From Anoxybacterium sp963668245 (GTDB lineage Bacteria; Bacillota; Clostridia; Peptostreptococcales; Anaerovoracaceae), in assembly GCA_963668245.2 (NCBI GenBank), contig OY764195.2, forward strand, positions 2,666,001 to 2,730,000: a stretch of DNA of 64,000 nt, given 5' to 3'. Below the pieces are notes generated by a model that was not told the origin of the DNA, did not search any database, and saw only the letters and a list, made by a program, of their open reading frames with translations. Each line of letters starts with the position of its first letter. Position 1 is the first letter of the stretch. Of this stretch, positions 8,497 through 17,981 are shown piece by piece. Made by a program: the position numbers and the translations under genes.

Positions 8497-9987
8497 ATGC
8501 TAAATGAAATCACGTTGGAACGGACTATTGATGATAGCACTTATAAAAACGACTTGGCTCTATTAAAGGAAAAGCTAGCGCAGTTGCAAAGAGATGCAAA
8601 GGATCGAAAAATACCAGTTATTATTGTTTTTGAAGGATTTGAAACGTCAGGGAAAGGAACAATGATTAACGAACTTCTTCTCCCCCTTGATCCTAGAGGT
8701 TTTAATGCCTATTTTATTCACGATGAGACAGAGGAAGAGAAAATGAGACCATTTTTATGGCGTTACTGGCTCAAGACTCCTTCCAAAGGACGAATCGCTA
8801 TTTTTGATCAAAGCTGGTATCGAAGAGTATCGGTTGAAACCTTAACCAATACTCTGGCTTTATCATCCTACGAAAAATCTTTTGAAGATATTAGCTCTTT
8901 TGAAAAACAACTTGCCGATGATGGCGTTTTGATTATCAAATTGTTTCTTCATATCAATAAAAAAGAGCAAAAGAAAAGGTTAGAGGCTTTAGAGGCGAAT
9001 GACTCAACGGCATGGAAGGTCAATAAGGCTACTTGGAAAATGAATAAGGATTTTGAAGTGTATCTTGACTTGTTTGAAAAGATGATTCAAAGAACTGATA
9101 CAGAATATGCACCTTGGACTGTTATTGAATCCAATCACAAAAAATTTGCCAAGCTAAAAATGTTCTCCACCGTTGTCGATGCGTTGGAACGAAAAATCGC
9201 ATCTGTTGATCAAAAGATGTCAAGCAAAGAAAACGCTTCCACGATTGTGTCAGCCTCGGATGAAAATCGGGTTGCATCATCAATCCTTAAGGAAACAGAT
9301 CTATCCAAATTCCTCACAAAAGAACAGTATCAAGAAGAGTTAAAAATCTGCCAAAAAAGAATACGTGAAATTGAGTATGAAATATATAGTAAAAGAATTC
9401 CTATCATGATTGCATATGAAGGTTGGGATGCGGCAGGCAAAGGTGGCAATATCAAACGGATGGTTGAAAATTGCGATCCAAGAGGTTATGAAGTCATACC
9501 AATTGCTTCCCCAACATCGGAAGAGAAAGAGCACCACTATTTATGGCGTTTTTGGAATAAAATACCGAAAGCTGGACATATTTCTATCTTTGATCGGACA
9601 TGGTATGGTAGAGTTCTCGTTGAAAGAATTGAGGGATTTTGCACAGAAGAAGAGTGGAAAAGAGCTTATAGAGAAATCAATGAGATGGAAAAACAATTAA
9701 CAAATTTTGGTGTTATCCTTGTAAAATTTTGGCTTCATATTGATCAAGAAGAACAGCTGCGTCGATTCGAGGAGCGTCAAAACACACCTTCTAAAAGCTA
9801 CAAAATTACAGAGGAGGATTGGAGAAACCGTGAAAGATGGAGTTCTTATGAGACCGCAGTAGATGAAATGTTATTGCGCACTAGCACCACATATGCTCCA
9901 TGGATTGTGATAGAATCCAATGACAAATATTTTGCCAGAATCAAGGCGCTCAAATCAGTCATTGCGGCAGCAGAGAAACAGCTATAA
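8497..9987 (+). CDS. pap: Polyphosphate:AMP phosphotransferase (double-domain PPK2)
   Basis: Transfers phosphate from polyphosphate to AMP (forming ADP), the class II PPK2 activity. Two PPK2 domains lie in tandem in 496 residues: the first with FEGFETSGKGT (Walker A) and FDQSWYRR, the second with YEGWDAAGKGG and FDRTWYGR. In class II enzymes the C-terminal domain is the active one, and here too it has the more canonical AGKGG loop. The ATG at 8497 is preceded by GGAAGGAG; an upstream TTG is less likely. The 3' end overlaps the convergent DUF3307 gene by 29 bp. Likely role: recycling AMP during energy limitation. Confidence 0.93.
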   Translation: MLNEITLERTIDDSTYKNDLALLKEKLAQLQRDAKDRKIPVIIVFEGFETSGKGTMINELLLPLDPRGFNAYFIHDETEEEKMRPFLWRYWLKTPSKGRIAIFDQSWYRRVSVETLTNTLALSSYEKSFEDISSFEKQLADDGVLIIKLFLHINKKEQKKRLEALEANDSTAWKVNKATWKMNKDFEVYLDLFEKMIQRTDTEYAPWTVIESNHKKFAKLKMFSTVVDALERKIASVDQKMSSKENASTIVSASDENRVASSILKETDLSKFLTKEQYQEELKICQKRIREIEYEIYSKRIPIMIAYEGWDAAGKGGNIKRMVENCDPRGYEVIPIASPTSEEKEHHYLWRFWNKIPKAGHISIFDRTWYGRVLVERIEGFCTEEEWKRAYREINEMEKQLTNFGVILVKFWLHIDQEEQLRRFEERQNTPSKSYKITEEDWRNRERWSSYETAVDEMLLRTSTTYAPWIVIESNDKYFARIKALKSVIAAAEKQL

Positions 9988-10675
9988 CACCCCAAAGGGT
10001 TGTTCCTGCCCACGCCAATAATGCGTAAAAACCAAGTTTCCATATGACATGCTTTGTGTCATATGGAAACTTCTTTTTTATCATCTTGTGGTAAGGAAGA
10101 ATCAATAGGATCAGCAATGCCCACGGGCTCCACTTTGGAAGGAAAAAGAATCCAATCCAAAATAATAGAGAAAACAAGCTATCTACCTGACGTTCTCCTT
10201 TCATAAAAAACGGCAGTTCTCTAACTTCATCAAATAAATCCCGTACTAACATCTTGCACATAATGGTGGCAATGAAGGTTGCAACAATCAAAATGAAGAA
10301 ACCACAAGCCAGAGATAACAAACTTGGACTCATCAAAAAGGATGGATTCCATATGGATCCTAACCAAAAGATGATTCCAATGTGAACCCCTTGGTCAACA
10401 AGAAAATAAAGGAGAGTGAATCGAATCAACCACTTTCCAGTATATAATTTCACTAAATCAATCAAAAAGTGAAGACTTCCACTGATGAGCGCTGGTACAA
10501 TCCCTTCCATACCAAAGGGCGCCAACAACAAAACCTGCACAAGTCCTACGACGCTGCAGTGAATCAAAACACCTCGAACACTTTCCGATTTTATTTTAGC
10601 AATGGTATTTGTTTGAAATACAAAATCACCCAAAAAATGTGCCAAAACAAACACAAATACAAATTGTGGATTCAT
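9959..10675 (-). CDS. DUF3307 membrane protein
   Basis: A 238-residue hydrophobic protein with an N-terminal FVLAHFLGDFVFQT segment typical of DUF3307, followed by HFLIDLVKLYTGK. I count about six membrane segments. Function is unknown. The start at 10675 has AGAGGG seven bases upstream; the longer open frame lies within the preceding NHL gene. It is last in the minus-strand block with NHL, FecR, CHASE2 and HD-GYP-like genes. Its last codons overlap the pap gene, and a perfect hairpin lies inside its coding sequence at 10034-10072. Confidence 0.8.
   Translation of the reverse strand: MNPQFVFVFVLAHFLGDFVFQTNTIAKIKSESVRGVLIHCSVVGLVQVLLLAPFGMEGIVPALISGSLHFLIDLVKLYTGKWLIRFTLLYFLVDQGVHIGIIFWLGSIWNPSFLMSPSLLSLACGFFILIVATFIATIMCKMLVRDLFDEVRELPFFMKGERQVDSLFSLLFWIGFFFLPKWSPWALLILLILPYHKMIKKKFPYDTKHVIWKLGFYALLAWAGTTLWGVIAVSLLPQ
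10034..10078 (+). terminator. Intrinsic terminator of pap, inside the convergent DUF3307 gene
   Basis: A perfect 16-bp inverted repeat (AAGTTTCCATATGACA and its complement) with a 7-base loop lies 46 bases after the pap stop and is followed by CTTTTTTA on the plus strand. It encodes residues within KFPYDTKHVIWKLGF of the DUF3307 protein, so one DNA segment serves as terminator on one strand and as codons on the other. Confidence 0.75.
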
Positions 10676-10710
10676 TGTTTTCCCTCTTACAAAGGCTCCA
10701 TCCTTTTTCT

Positions 10711-12171
10711 TTATTTCGTTACAATAACAGTCTGATTCGTTCCATCCCACGTCAAGAAAAATCCCAAATCGGTTGCCAATTCTCTAATATGGATCAAGGA
10801 ACGTCCGTTGATGACTTTGATGTTTTCCGCGTTTAAAGAATAGCTTACCGTCTTACCTTGGTATGCTATGGTTATGACTCGTGTTCTACTATCATAAGAA
10901 ACCGTTGCCCCCATTGACTCAGCAATTCTTCGGATCGGGAAATAGGTTTTCCCACCGATATTTACAGTGGTAACGTCCTGAAAATCTACAAATTCATTAT
11001 CAACAACAACATTGACAATGCCAGGATATTTTTTAGAATAATCCACATTAGACGTCGCATACGCCAAACTCAAATCAAAGACGCTATCGCCGTAATTCAT
11101 TGGTATTCTTTTTATTTCATTGTTCCACATATCTGATACATACAGGCTTCCATTCTGATAAGCGAGTCCCGACGGGGCATTATATTCATTGCTGCCAACC
11201 AATCCAACTTGATTTCCTGCTTTTCCATTACCACTCAAGGTTACGACAGTCCCATCCTTTTTTACCATTCTAATCGAATGATTCCATGTGTCTGCCACAA
11301 GAATCAATCCGTTATCTAGTACGCAAATTCCTTTCGGGAAGTTGAAGGTTGCTGAAGCTGCATCTCCATCTTGAAACCCACTGGCTCTATATCCATATTC
11401 ATCAAGTACTCCAATACCACCTGCAACTTTAGAGATCACTCCATCGATTACTTTTTTAATCATTTGATTACCACTATCCAAAATATACAAGGTCTGATCT
11501 GGTCCAAATGCCAAGTCGCTTGGTTCATTTAACTTGCTGTAATCGAAGGAAGCATCAGAAGAGATAAATTTCATGGTTGAAACGTTACCATCTTTGGAGA
11601 TCACACGGATGGCGTTATTCTTTGTATCTGCAACATATAATAATCCATCCTCATTCATAGCCATACCGGCAGGTCCATTAAACAGCGCGCGTGTTCCCGT
11701 TCCATCTTGATAACCAGCGGTTTCCTTCCCAGCCAATGTAGTGACATTTCCATTGCTGACTTTTCGAATCACATTATTGCCAGTATCAGCAACAAAAAGT
11801 TCTCCGTTCTCATTCATCAAAACATCCCGTGGTTTATTAAAGTATGCCGTCGATACGGTGCCGTCTAAGTATCCTCCCAATAGAAATCCCATCAAGTCAG
11901 TGGTTTTGCTTGTCCCCGCTATCGTTGATACTTCTGTTCCACTAATTTTTCTAATACAGTTATTATAGGTGTCTGCCACCAAAAGATTACCTTGATTATC
12001 CACACAAATTCCATAGGGCTGATTGAATGCTGCCTCCGTCAATTCACCATCAATATAGTTGGGTTCTCCTTGTCCAGCATATTCAAAAACCGACTCTGCA
12101 CCATAAGCACTTTGCCCCAAAGCAAATATCATTAGAAATGAAACGATGATTCGTCTCCGAAAATACTTCAT
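10711..12171 (-). CDS. Secreted NHL-repeat protein with C-terminal stalk (copper amine oxidase N-like) domain
   Basis: The 486-residue protein has a signal peptide (KYFRRRIIVSFLMIFAL, cut near SAYGA), then about five NHL beta-propeller blades recognisable as repeated GICVDNQGNLLVADTYNN-type units, and from about residue 385 a stalk domain (GGKTYFPIRRIAESMGATVSYD). NHL propellers usually mediate binding, and the stalk domain is thought to attach or present proteins at the cell surface. It is 72 bases after the FecR gene and 35 bases before DUF3307. The exact ligand cannot be inferred. Confidence 0.85.
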   Translation of the reverse strand: MKYFRRRIIVSFLMIFALGQSAYGAESVFEYAGQGEPNYIDGELTEAAFNQPYGICVDNQGNLLVADTYNNCIRKISGTEVSTIAGTSKTTDLMGFLLGGYLDGTVSTAYFNKPRDVLMNENGELFVADTGNNVIRKVSNGNVTTLAGKETAGYQDGTGTRALFNGPAGMAMNEDGLLYVADTKNNAIRVISKDGNVSTMKFISSDASFDYSKLNEPSDLAFGPDQTLYILDSGNQMIKKVIDGVISKVAGGIGVLDEYGYRASGFQDGDAASATFNFPKGICVLDNGLILVADTWNHSIRMVKKDGTVVTLSGNGKAGNQVGLVGSNEYNAPSGLAYQNGSLYVSDMWNNEIKRIPMNYGDSVFDLSLAYATSNVDYSKKYPGIVNVVVDNEFVDFQDVTTVNIGGKTYFPIRRIAESMGATVSYDSRTRVITIAYQGKTVSYSLNAENIKVINGRSLIHIRELATDLGFFLTWDGTNQTVIVTK

Positions 12172-12243
12172 TTTAAATCCTTTCTTATATCATCCTCGCA
12201 AGATACAATATCATTTATTGATTGTTTGGATTTCACTCATCGT

Positions 12244-14535
12244 TTAATGATTCCAGCACAATCCATCATACGAATACACCACCTGAGATAAACTATTGCC
12301 AGAAATATCTTTTCCTTCTATGGTAATAGTATCTCCCGAATTCAAATTCACCATTTCCACATGAGCTGTCTTATTACCCGCAATTAAAGATATCCCTGCA
12401 ATGGAAACTGTCCCTGATGGTGTCACAGATATTGTTGACGAATCCATAAACTCACTGAAGGCAATATCAGTAAAACCATTTCCTTCATCTGTTACGCCAG
12501 TAACAACTGGCGGGGTCGTGTCTACGGTGTGAGCTTTGCATAACTGCAATGACTGATTTTGATACAATACAGCTGAATTATAATTCCCATCCATTACGGC
12601 TCCAGAATCCATTTTTATATAATACTTCCCATCAGTTGGTTCTAGGGCTAAAATACTTTCTGGCGTTTCAGAAGAATCAAATACGATGTCTACAATAAAA
12701 GAGCCATCTCCCTCATCCGTTCTTGAACTAGTAACCGAGTTCCCAATTGGAATCGCAGTATTACCACTCTGATCTGTGATATATATTTTACTGGTATCAA
12801 TGGCAGCAGAAGTGCAAAACTCTTCCGAGAAAACAAGTTCTACGCTTTTTTCAGCGGCACCAAAATTTAAAATCCAAGCAATTAAGACAGGAGGGGCCCC
12901 ATCAGTAATACTTTTTTCTCCAATTTGGGCTGAAGCATACTTGAGAGAGTGAACTACACCTTCGTCTCCAAGTACCATGCCATAAATCCCCGAATTGTAT
13001 CCAATTGGAGTACCTTCATTGTCCTCTGTCATTTCCAAATTTAGTATGTTTCCTGCCTCTGTATCAATTGCAGATGAAGAAATTTGCCCAAAGTACAATT
13101 CAACATTTGGGTTAATACTTAACGAACTTACATCTATAGAATCTTTCTTTATGGTATCCGAAAAAGTCATTGCAATCCGATCAACAAATCCATTGTAATC
13201 GGTATCCATTGTTTTACCAGTGGTCATTTCCATTGTGAAACTGTCGTTGTAAACTACAACATTGGTTGTTCCAGTGACCAATCCATTAGCTGAAATTGCA
13301 GAAATCGTAGCATATCCAAGGCCTACACCCGTAATGGCTCCTCCGCTAACGGAAACAATTTGTGAATTGCTCGTTTCCCAAGTCAAGGTCTGGTTGGTTG
13401 CATCTACCGGTAATATAATCGGACTAAGCTGAATTGTATTTTCTCGCAACAGAATAATATTCTGTTGTTCTGAAGAGAATGTGATGCTGGTAGGATAGAC
13501 TGTGTTCGTCGTGCCAGAAGAGGATCCCGAAGTTCCGCTACTCGTTGATTTTTCATATATAATTTTCGTACTATCTGAAATACTCTCAATCAGCGTTTCT
13601 TGCTTTTCTTCTTCTTTTTGTTCTTCTTCAGAAGTAGTTTGATACAATTGTTTTAAGTGTTCGATTAAATCTACTACTTCATCTGTTTTTTCTTCAGTTT
13701 CTAATTCCTCTAAAATGGTACTAAGCGAGAAGGAATCTAGCTTGTCAAAATCGATTTCCTCAACATTCATTGAGTCCATATCTTCCTGAGAAATTCTGCT
13801 CGTCACTGCGTTTTGAATGTCTTCAAGAGATATCTCTCCTTCTTGGTCCTTTTCCTGAATTTCATCCGCAATGTTTTGTAATTCCGCTTCTATTTTTGCC
13901 AGTACCAGTTCGACATCTTCGCCAGCTTCTACACTAACAGCAATCGTTAATTTTTTTTCTATAATATTTCCGTTCTCATCTTTGACTTTCACGGTAGCTG
14001 TTGCTACCGCCTGCACTACGCCTTCTAAAACCGTAAGGGTAGATTTGTTCCCTTCACGCTCCGTTCCATCAGCAGGCATCTCATCATAGGATACTAGAAA
14101 TTTTGTTCCTCTCGCACCCATAATCGCATTTGGAGTCTTCACTTCAAACTCATCATCTTTCCCAAGCTTTTGTTCGATATTTGTCCAAAGATCTCCATTG
14201 AATAATCGAATGCTTGTTTTTTCGCCTCCGTCTTCATAGGTTAGCTCTTCCAAGGAGATGTAGGTTTTTTCACCAACTTTTAATTCTTTGTCTCCATCAA
14301 CATCAAGTTTAACCCAAGAATCTTTTCCTGTAATAATTCGATCCCCGTGGGTGAGTTTCATTCCTTTTTCTGGTGAAAAAGCTTTTTCGCTCCCAGATTT
14401 CATAATGCTTACACTACCTGAAAACCCAGTGATTTTTGCGGTTCTTACACTGGTGCTACCATAGGCAAATAGATTCGGAACACAAAGCATACATATGAGC
14501 AAAAAAGCAATAACTGATTTGAAAAACTGTTTCAT
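12244..14535 (-). CDS. Secreted FecR-domain protein with Big_2 Ig-like domain
   Basis: A 763-residue exported protein. The signal peptide is MKQFFKSVIAFLLICMLCV. Residues about 33-150 form a FecR-type domain (GDRIITGKDSWVKLDVDG, then TPNAIMGARGTKFLV). An acidic, Glu-rich segment follows at about 215-330, then a Big_2 Ig-like domain (TNQTLTWETSNSQIVSVSGG), and the C-terminal third looks like repeated adhesin-type beta domains (VELVFSEEF, FTDIAFSEFM). FecR modules like this occur beside CHASE2 proteins in many bacteria, as here. The probable role is extracellular matrix or surface sensing; no enzymatic motif was seen. Confidence 0.85.
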   Translation of the reverse strand: MKQFFKSVIAFLLICMLCVPNLFAYGSTSVRTAKITGFSGSVSIMKSGSEKAFSPEKGMKLTHGDRIITGKDSWVKLDVDGDKELKVGEKTYISLEELTYEDGGEKTSIRLFNGDLWTNIEQKLGKDDEFEVKTPNAIMGARGTKFLVSYDEMPADGTEREGNKSTLTVLEGVVQAVATATVKVKDENGNIIEKKLTIAVSVEAGEDVELVLAKIEAELQNIADEIQEKDQEGEISLEDIQNAVTSRISQEDMDSMNVEEIDFDKLDSFSLSTILEELETEEKTDEVVDLIEHLKQLYQTTSEEEQKEEEKQETLIESISDSTKIIYEKSTSSGTSGSSSGTTNTVYPTSITFSSEQQNIILLRENTIQLSPIILPVDATNQTLTWETSNSQIVSVSGGAITGVGLGYATISAISANGLVTGTTNVVVYNDSFTMEMTTGKTMDTDYNGFVDRIAMTFSDTIKKDSIDVSSLSINPNVELYFGQISSSAIDTEAGNILNLEMTEDNEGTPIGYNSGIYGMVLGDEGVVHSLKYASAQIGEKSITDGAPPVLIAWILNFGAAEKSVELVFSEEFCTSAAIDTSKIYITDQSGNTAIPIGNSVTSSRTDEGDGSFIVDIVFDSSETPESILALEPTDGKYYIKMDSGAVMDGNYNSAVLYQNQSLQLCKAHTVDTTPPVVTGVTDEGNGFTDIAFSEFMDSSTISVTPSGTVSIAGISLIAGNKTAHVEMVNLNSGDTITIEGKDISGNSLSQVVYSYDGLCWNH

Positions 14536-14597
14536 TGAGAATACTCCTTCTAATAGATACTTTTGTATTGCAACAATAGAGTTTTTACGCCCTGTTG

Positions 14598-14610
14598 TAC
14601 TGTAACAGTA
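14598..14610. promoter_or_regulatory. Palindrome TACTGTAACAGTA upstream of the FecR gene
   Basis: A perfect 13-base palindrome (central A) lies in the 115-base gap between the CHASE2 cyclase stop and the FecR gene, 63 bases upstream of the FecR start. It could be an operator for the downstream secreted-protein genes. No binding protein can be named. Confidence 0.3.
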
Positions 14611-14650
14611 AATTTTTACACACCTTTATAAATATGATTATTTTATAGTT

Positions 14651-16411
14651 CTAACTTCTCAATCCATCAACCTGATATACTTCCAATTCTTCTTCTTTTC
14701 CCTTCACTTTAATCCCACCAAGGGCAGTAGCCGTTATCCTGTCTTGAACCAAATCATAGGTCTCCTTACTAATCAGTATTTGACCTGGTTTTGCATTACT
14801 TTCTAGTCGCGCAGAGGTATTTACAGTGTCGCCAATTGCAGTATAATCCATACGCTCGTTTGACCCGATGTTACCGACTACTGCATATCCGGTATTGATC
14901 CCAATACCAAATTGAACGATTCTATCATATTTTTCTTGAAGCTTTTTCATCAAAGGTTCTGCACCTTGCTTCATTTCCCATGCGGTTTTGATTGCTGCAA
15001 AAGCATGGTCTTCCAAATCCAAAGGGGCGTTATAAATCGCCATGGTAGCATCACCAATAAATTTATCTAAAGTCCCGCCATTTTTAAAAATTGATTTTGC
15101 ACATAAATCTAGATATGCATTTAATATCTCCACAACCTCTTCCGGTTCTGCTTTTTCTGATAACGGCGTAAATCCTCTAATATCCACAAACAATACAGAT
15201 ATGTATCTTCTCGTGCCACCAAGCTTTAAGCTTTCTTCCCCATCAGACAAGATTTGTTTTACTACTTGTGGTGCAACATATTTTCCAAAGATCCCAGTAA
15301 TCCGTTTTCTTTCTCTCAATTGCTCTAGATAGTTGAAACCCAAAGTTAGAATATATAGAAATACAACGGTGATAATCGGATAGATTACTTGAAATACGAT
15401 TCCAATAGAATACAATTGCTTTCCTGCCATCAAAAGTGCAATAACCAAAACTCCATTGATTATCAATGCAATTGCTGGCTTCATTCTTCTTGCTACAAGA
15501 AAAGATACCACACCAGCTATTATTATAAAAGCCAGCTCTCCAAAGCCATTGAGACTATCTTTGAACCGATGATCCATCAAGCATTGAAGAATATTCGCAT
15601 GGACTTCGATTCCAAACATTTTTTCATTTTTATCCAAAGGCATAAGATATTCGTCCTGCATCCCTAAACTGTACGGGCCAAATAATACGATTTTACCTTC
15701 AAAAAAACCTTCTGGTATCATGTCGTTATATACTAAATAAGCAGATATATTTGTAAAACTCATTGGAGATCCAGCATAATCAATATACAACGGGTGATTG
15801 GTCAAGTTCATTTTCCAAAGTGGTTCAGTTATTCCAGAATTATTTTGTATATATTTCTGAAAAATTCGATAAGAAAAGCTATCATATGAGGATCCATCAA
15901 ATTCTTTTCTAAGCATAGTTCGCCTTACGACCCCGCCGTCACTCTGCTCTGTATACGTATTGATATATCCAGTGTCAACCTCTTGATCCAGTGCAGGAAA
16001 CGGCTTGATATACGTGTTTTCAGACACATATCCCCATTGTTCTTTTCCAGAGACTAAAATACTGGCGCAAACCACATTGTTCTGATCCAAGGTTTCTAAC
16101 AGCATATTATCGTTTACGTCGTCCGTTTTCGCATCATAAATCACATCAATCCCTAGCACTGCAGGATGATCTCTTAAAATATTTTCAAATATCTTGCTTT
16201 GAGTTTCTCTAGAATACGGCCACCGGCCAATGTTTTCATAACTCAGATCATCGATGCCTACAATGACAATATTGTCGTTGATTTCTTGTTCAGATTCGTA
16301 AAAGGAATCATATATGATGTTCTGAAAAGGTATAAAATAGTCCATAAAATATGAAAAAACAACAAAAATAATTACAGCTACTGCAAGCGTTACAGATTTC
16401 TTATTTCCCAT
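14651..16411 (-). CDS. CHASE2-domain class III adenylate/guanylate cyclase
   Basis: A 586-residue membrane sensor-cyclase. It has an N-terminal membrane helix (SVTLAVAVIIFVVFSYF), an extracellular CHASE2 domain (IVIVGIDDLSYENIGRWPYSR), three membrane helices around 285-355, and a cytoplasmic class III cyclase domain with SVLFVDIRGFT (metal-binding Asp), FIGDATMAIYNAP, GINTGYAVVGNIGS and TAIGDTVNTSARLES. The catalytic metal, Asn and Arg positions look intact, so it should be active; ATP versus GTP preference is not certain. The ATG at 16411 has GAGGAG upstream and overlaps the preceding gene by 11 bp. CHASE2 next to FecR is a recurring pairing. Confidence 0.9.
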   Translation of the reverse strand: MGNKKSVTLAVAVIIFVVFSYFMDYFIPFQNIIYDSFYESEQEINDNIVIVGIDDLSYENIGRWPYSRETQSKIFENILRDHPAVLGIDVIYDAKTDDVNDNMLLETLDQNNVVCASILVSGKEQWGYVSENTYIKPFPALDQEVDTGYINTYTEQSDGGVVRRTMLRKEFDGSSYDSFSYRIFQKYIQNNSGITEPLWKMNLTNHPLYIDYAGSPMSFTNISAYLVYNDMIPEGFFEGKIVLFGPYSLGMQDEYLMPLDKNEKMFGIEVHANILQCLMDHRFKDSLNGFGELAFIIIAGVVSFLVARRMKPAIALIINGVLVIALLMAGKQLYSIGIVFQVIYPIITVVFLYILTLGFNYLEQLRERKRITGIFGKYVAPQVVKQILSDGEESLKLGGTRRYISVLFVDIRGFTPLSEKAEPEEVVEILNAYLDLCAKSIFKNGGTLDKFIGDATMAIYNAPLDLEDHAFAAIKTAWEMKQGAEPLMKKLQEKYDRIVQFGIGINTGYAVVGNIGSNERMDYTAIGDTVNTSARLESNAKPGQILISKETYDLVQDRITATALGGIKVKGKEEELEVYQVDGLRS

Positions 16412-17924
16412 AATCACACTCCTCACATTTTTCCCAAATACGACCTTCTATAAAACTTTCGACTAAATCTTTGTCTAATTTGCCGTCGCCAGCCATCTGG
16501 CTTAAAATAAGGCAAGCTTTACTACATTCCATACCAGGCTTATAGGGTCGGTCCACTGCTGTCAGTGCATCATAAATATCTAAAATAGTAAGCATTCTGA
16601 CTTCGATAGGGAGCTCATCCTCTGCAAAACCATTAAAATATCCTGTTCCATCCAAAAATTCATGATGTTTCATCGCCCATTCCGGAACAAACTTTAGGTA
16701 ATCAGGAAAGGTCATCTTGGACAATATTCTAGCTGTGGCTTTTACGTGATTTTCTATGACTGCACGTTCCTCATCGGTTAAAGTTCCCTTCTGAATGCAA
16801 AGATTTTCATATTCAGAATCGAGCAGGAGTGGTTCTGTAATCTCTAAAAAGCTGTGGTGTTTCAGTTCATCCAGCCGTTCTCTTTTCTCTAAATCCACAA
16901 AAGTAGCAGGCTCATTGAGATGAAGTACAAATTCCCTCGCCTGCCGAAGATAATTAGAGTCAAAAATCCATTCTTCCTCCAAAGTCTTTTTTTTCATTTC
17001 GGTTAAGCCATTGCTGCAAATTTGTTCTAAATAACGAAGCCTTAGTTTCGTTTCAATTAAATCCCATCGAAGAAGTAGTTCGGTTAACCGCTCTCCCATT
17101 CGAGTTGGTTTGTCCAGCACCTCAATCGGTACTGCAATTTTACCAATATCATGAAGCCACGCTGCTGTGACCATTTCATTCCGCTTTGGACCATCAAAAA
17201 AAATCTTCTGAAATGGTTCCTTTCGCGAACGATTGATATACAGGGCAAATTGATCCATTAGTTTGGCAATATTTTTCGAATGACTCGCATTATACGGTGT
17301 ACGTTCATCAATGGCTGTTGCCATGACTTCTACAAATGAGTCAAAAAAACGTTTAATTTCTTCCACATATCGCATATTTTCAATAGCGATTGCTGCTTGA
17401 GATGCAAGGGAAGCAATGATTGTTTCAAGATAGGGCTCAAAGGAAACTGGTTTGTGATTAGCGTCCAGCGCGTTGATTAGCTGCAAAACGCCAATTACTT
17501 TACGTTCTCGATTGGTCAATGGTATAACAAGCATTGACTTTGTCACATATCCTGTGGATTCATCAAACCTTTTTGGACCTGAAAAATCAAAGAGTTCCGA
17601 GTGATATACATCTGGGATATTAATGATTTCATTTGATAGGGCACAGTATGCAGATACATTGCTCCGGACCATTTCCACTGGAGGGATAGAAATCACAGCT
17701 CCATCACTTCCCTTAAAAAAATCCATAGATTTGGTCTGCATTATTTTATAATGCAGCTTGTTATTTTCAAGAATATATAAGGTTCCGCCATCTGCATTGG
17801 CAATATTTCTGGCCTCAGAAATAATTTTTTCCAAAAGCTTGTTATAATCTTTTTCTGCAGTTAAAGCAATACCAATGTCTAGAAGTCTGCTTATATTTTC
17901 ATCAATCCAGAAATTGTCTTTCAT
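16401..17924 (-). CDS. GAF-domain HD-GYP-type phosphohydrolase with GYF variant
   Basis: A 507-residue cytoplasmic regulator. The GAF domain (about 15-185) contains ANADGGTLYILENN and LVIPLTNRERKVIGVLQL. The phosphohydrolase part begins FVEVMATAIDERTPYNASHS and has HDIGKIAVP, then a long charged insertion (about 285-370), then KHHEFLDGTGYFNG where canonical c-di-GMP phosphodiesterases have HHERxDGxGYP. The metal-binding HD and HH residues are present, but the GYP triplet reads GYF, so substrate specificity is uncertain. It overlaps the CHASE2 cyclase gene and probably forms one operon with it. Confidence 0.87.
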   Translation of the reverse strand: MKDNFWIDENISRLLDIGIALTAEKDYNKLLEKIISEARNIANADGGTLYILENNKLHYKIMQTKSMDFFKGSDGAVISIPPVEMVRSNVSAYCALSNEIINIPDVYHSELFDFSGPKRFDESTGYVTKSMLVIPLTNRERKVIGVLQLINALDANHKPVSFEPYLETIIASLASQAAIAIENMRYVEEIKRFFDSFVEVMATAIDERTPYNASHSKNIAKLMDQFALYINRSRKEPFQKIFFDGPKRNEMVTAAWLHDIGKIAVPIEVLDKPTRMGERLTELLLRWDLIETKLRLRYLEQICSNGLTEMKKKTLEEEWIFDSNYLRQAREFVLHLNEPATFVDLEKRERLDELKHHSFLEITEPLLLDSEYENLCIQKGTLTDEERAVIENHVKATARILSKMTFPDYLKFVPEWAMKHHEFLDGTGYFNGFAEDELPIEVRMLTILDIYDALTAVDRPYKPGMECSKACLILSQMAGDGKLDKDLVESFIEGRIWEKCEECDYGK

Positions 17925-17981
17925 CCTACTGCCCCTTATCTTTTTACGCTAATTGCAATGAAGAAAAAGCCTGCTACTCCT

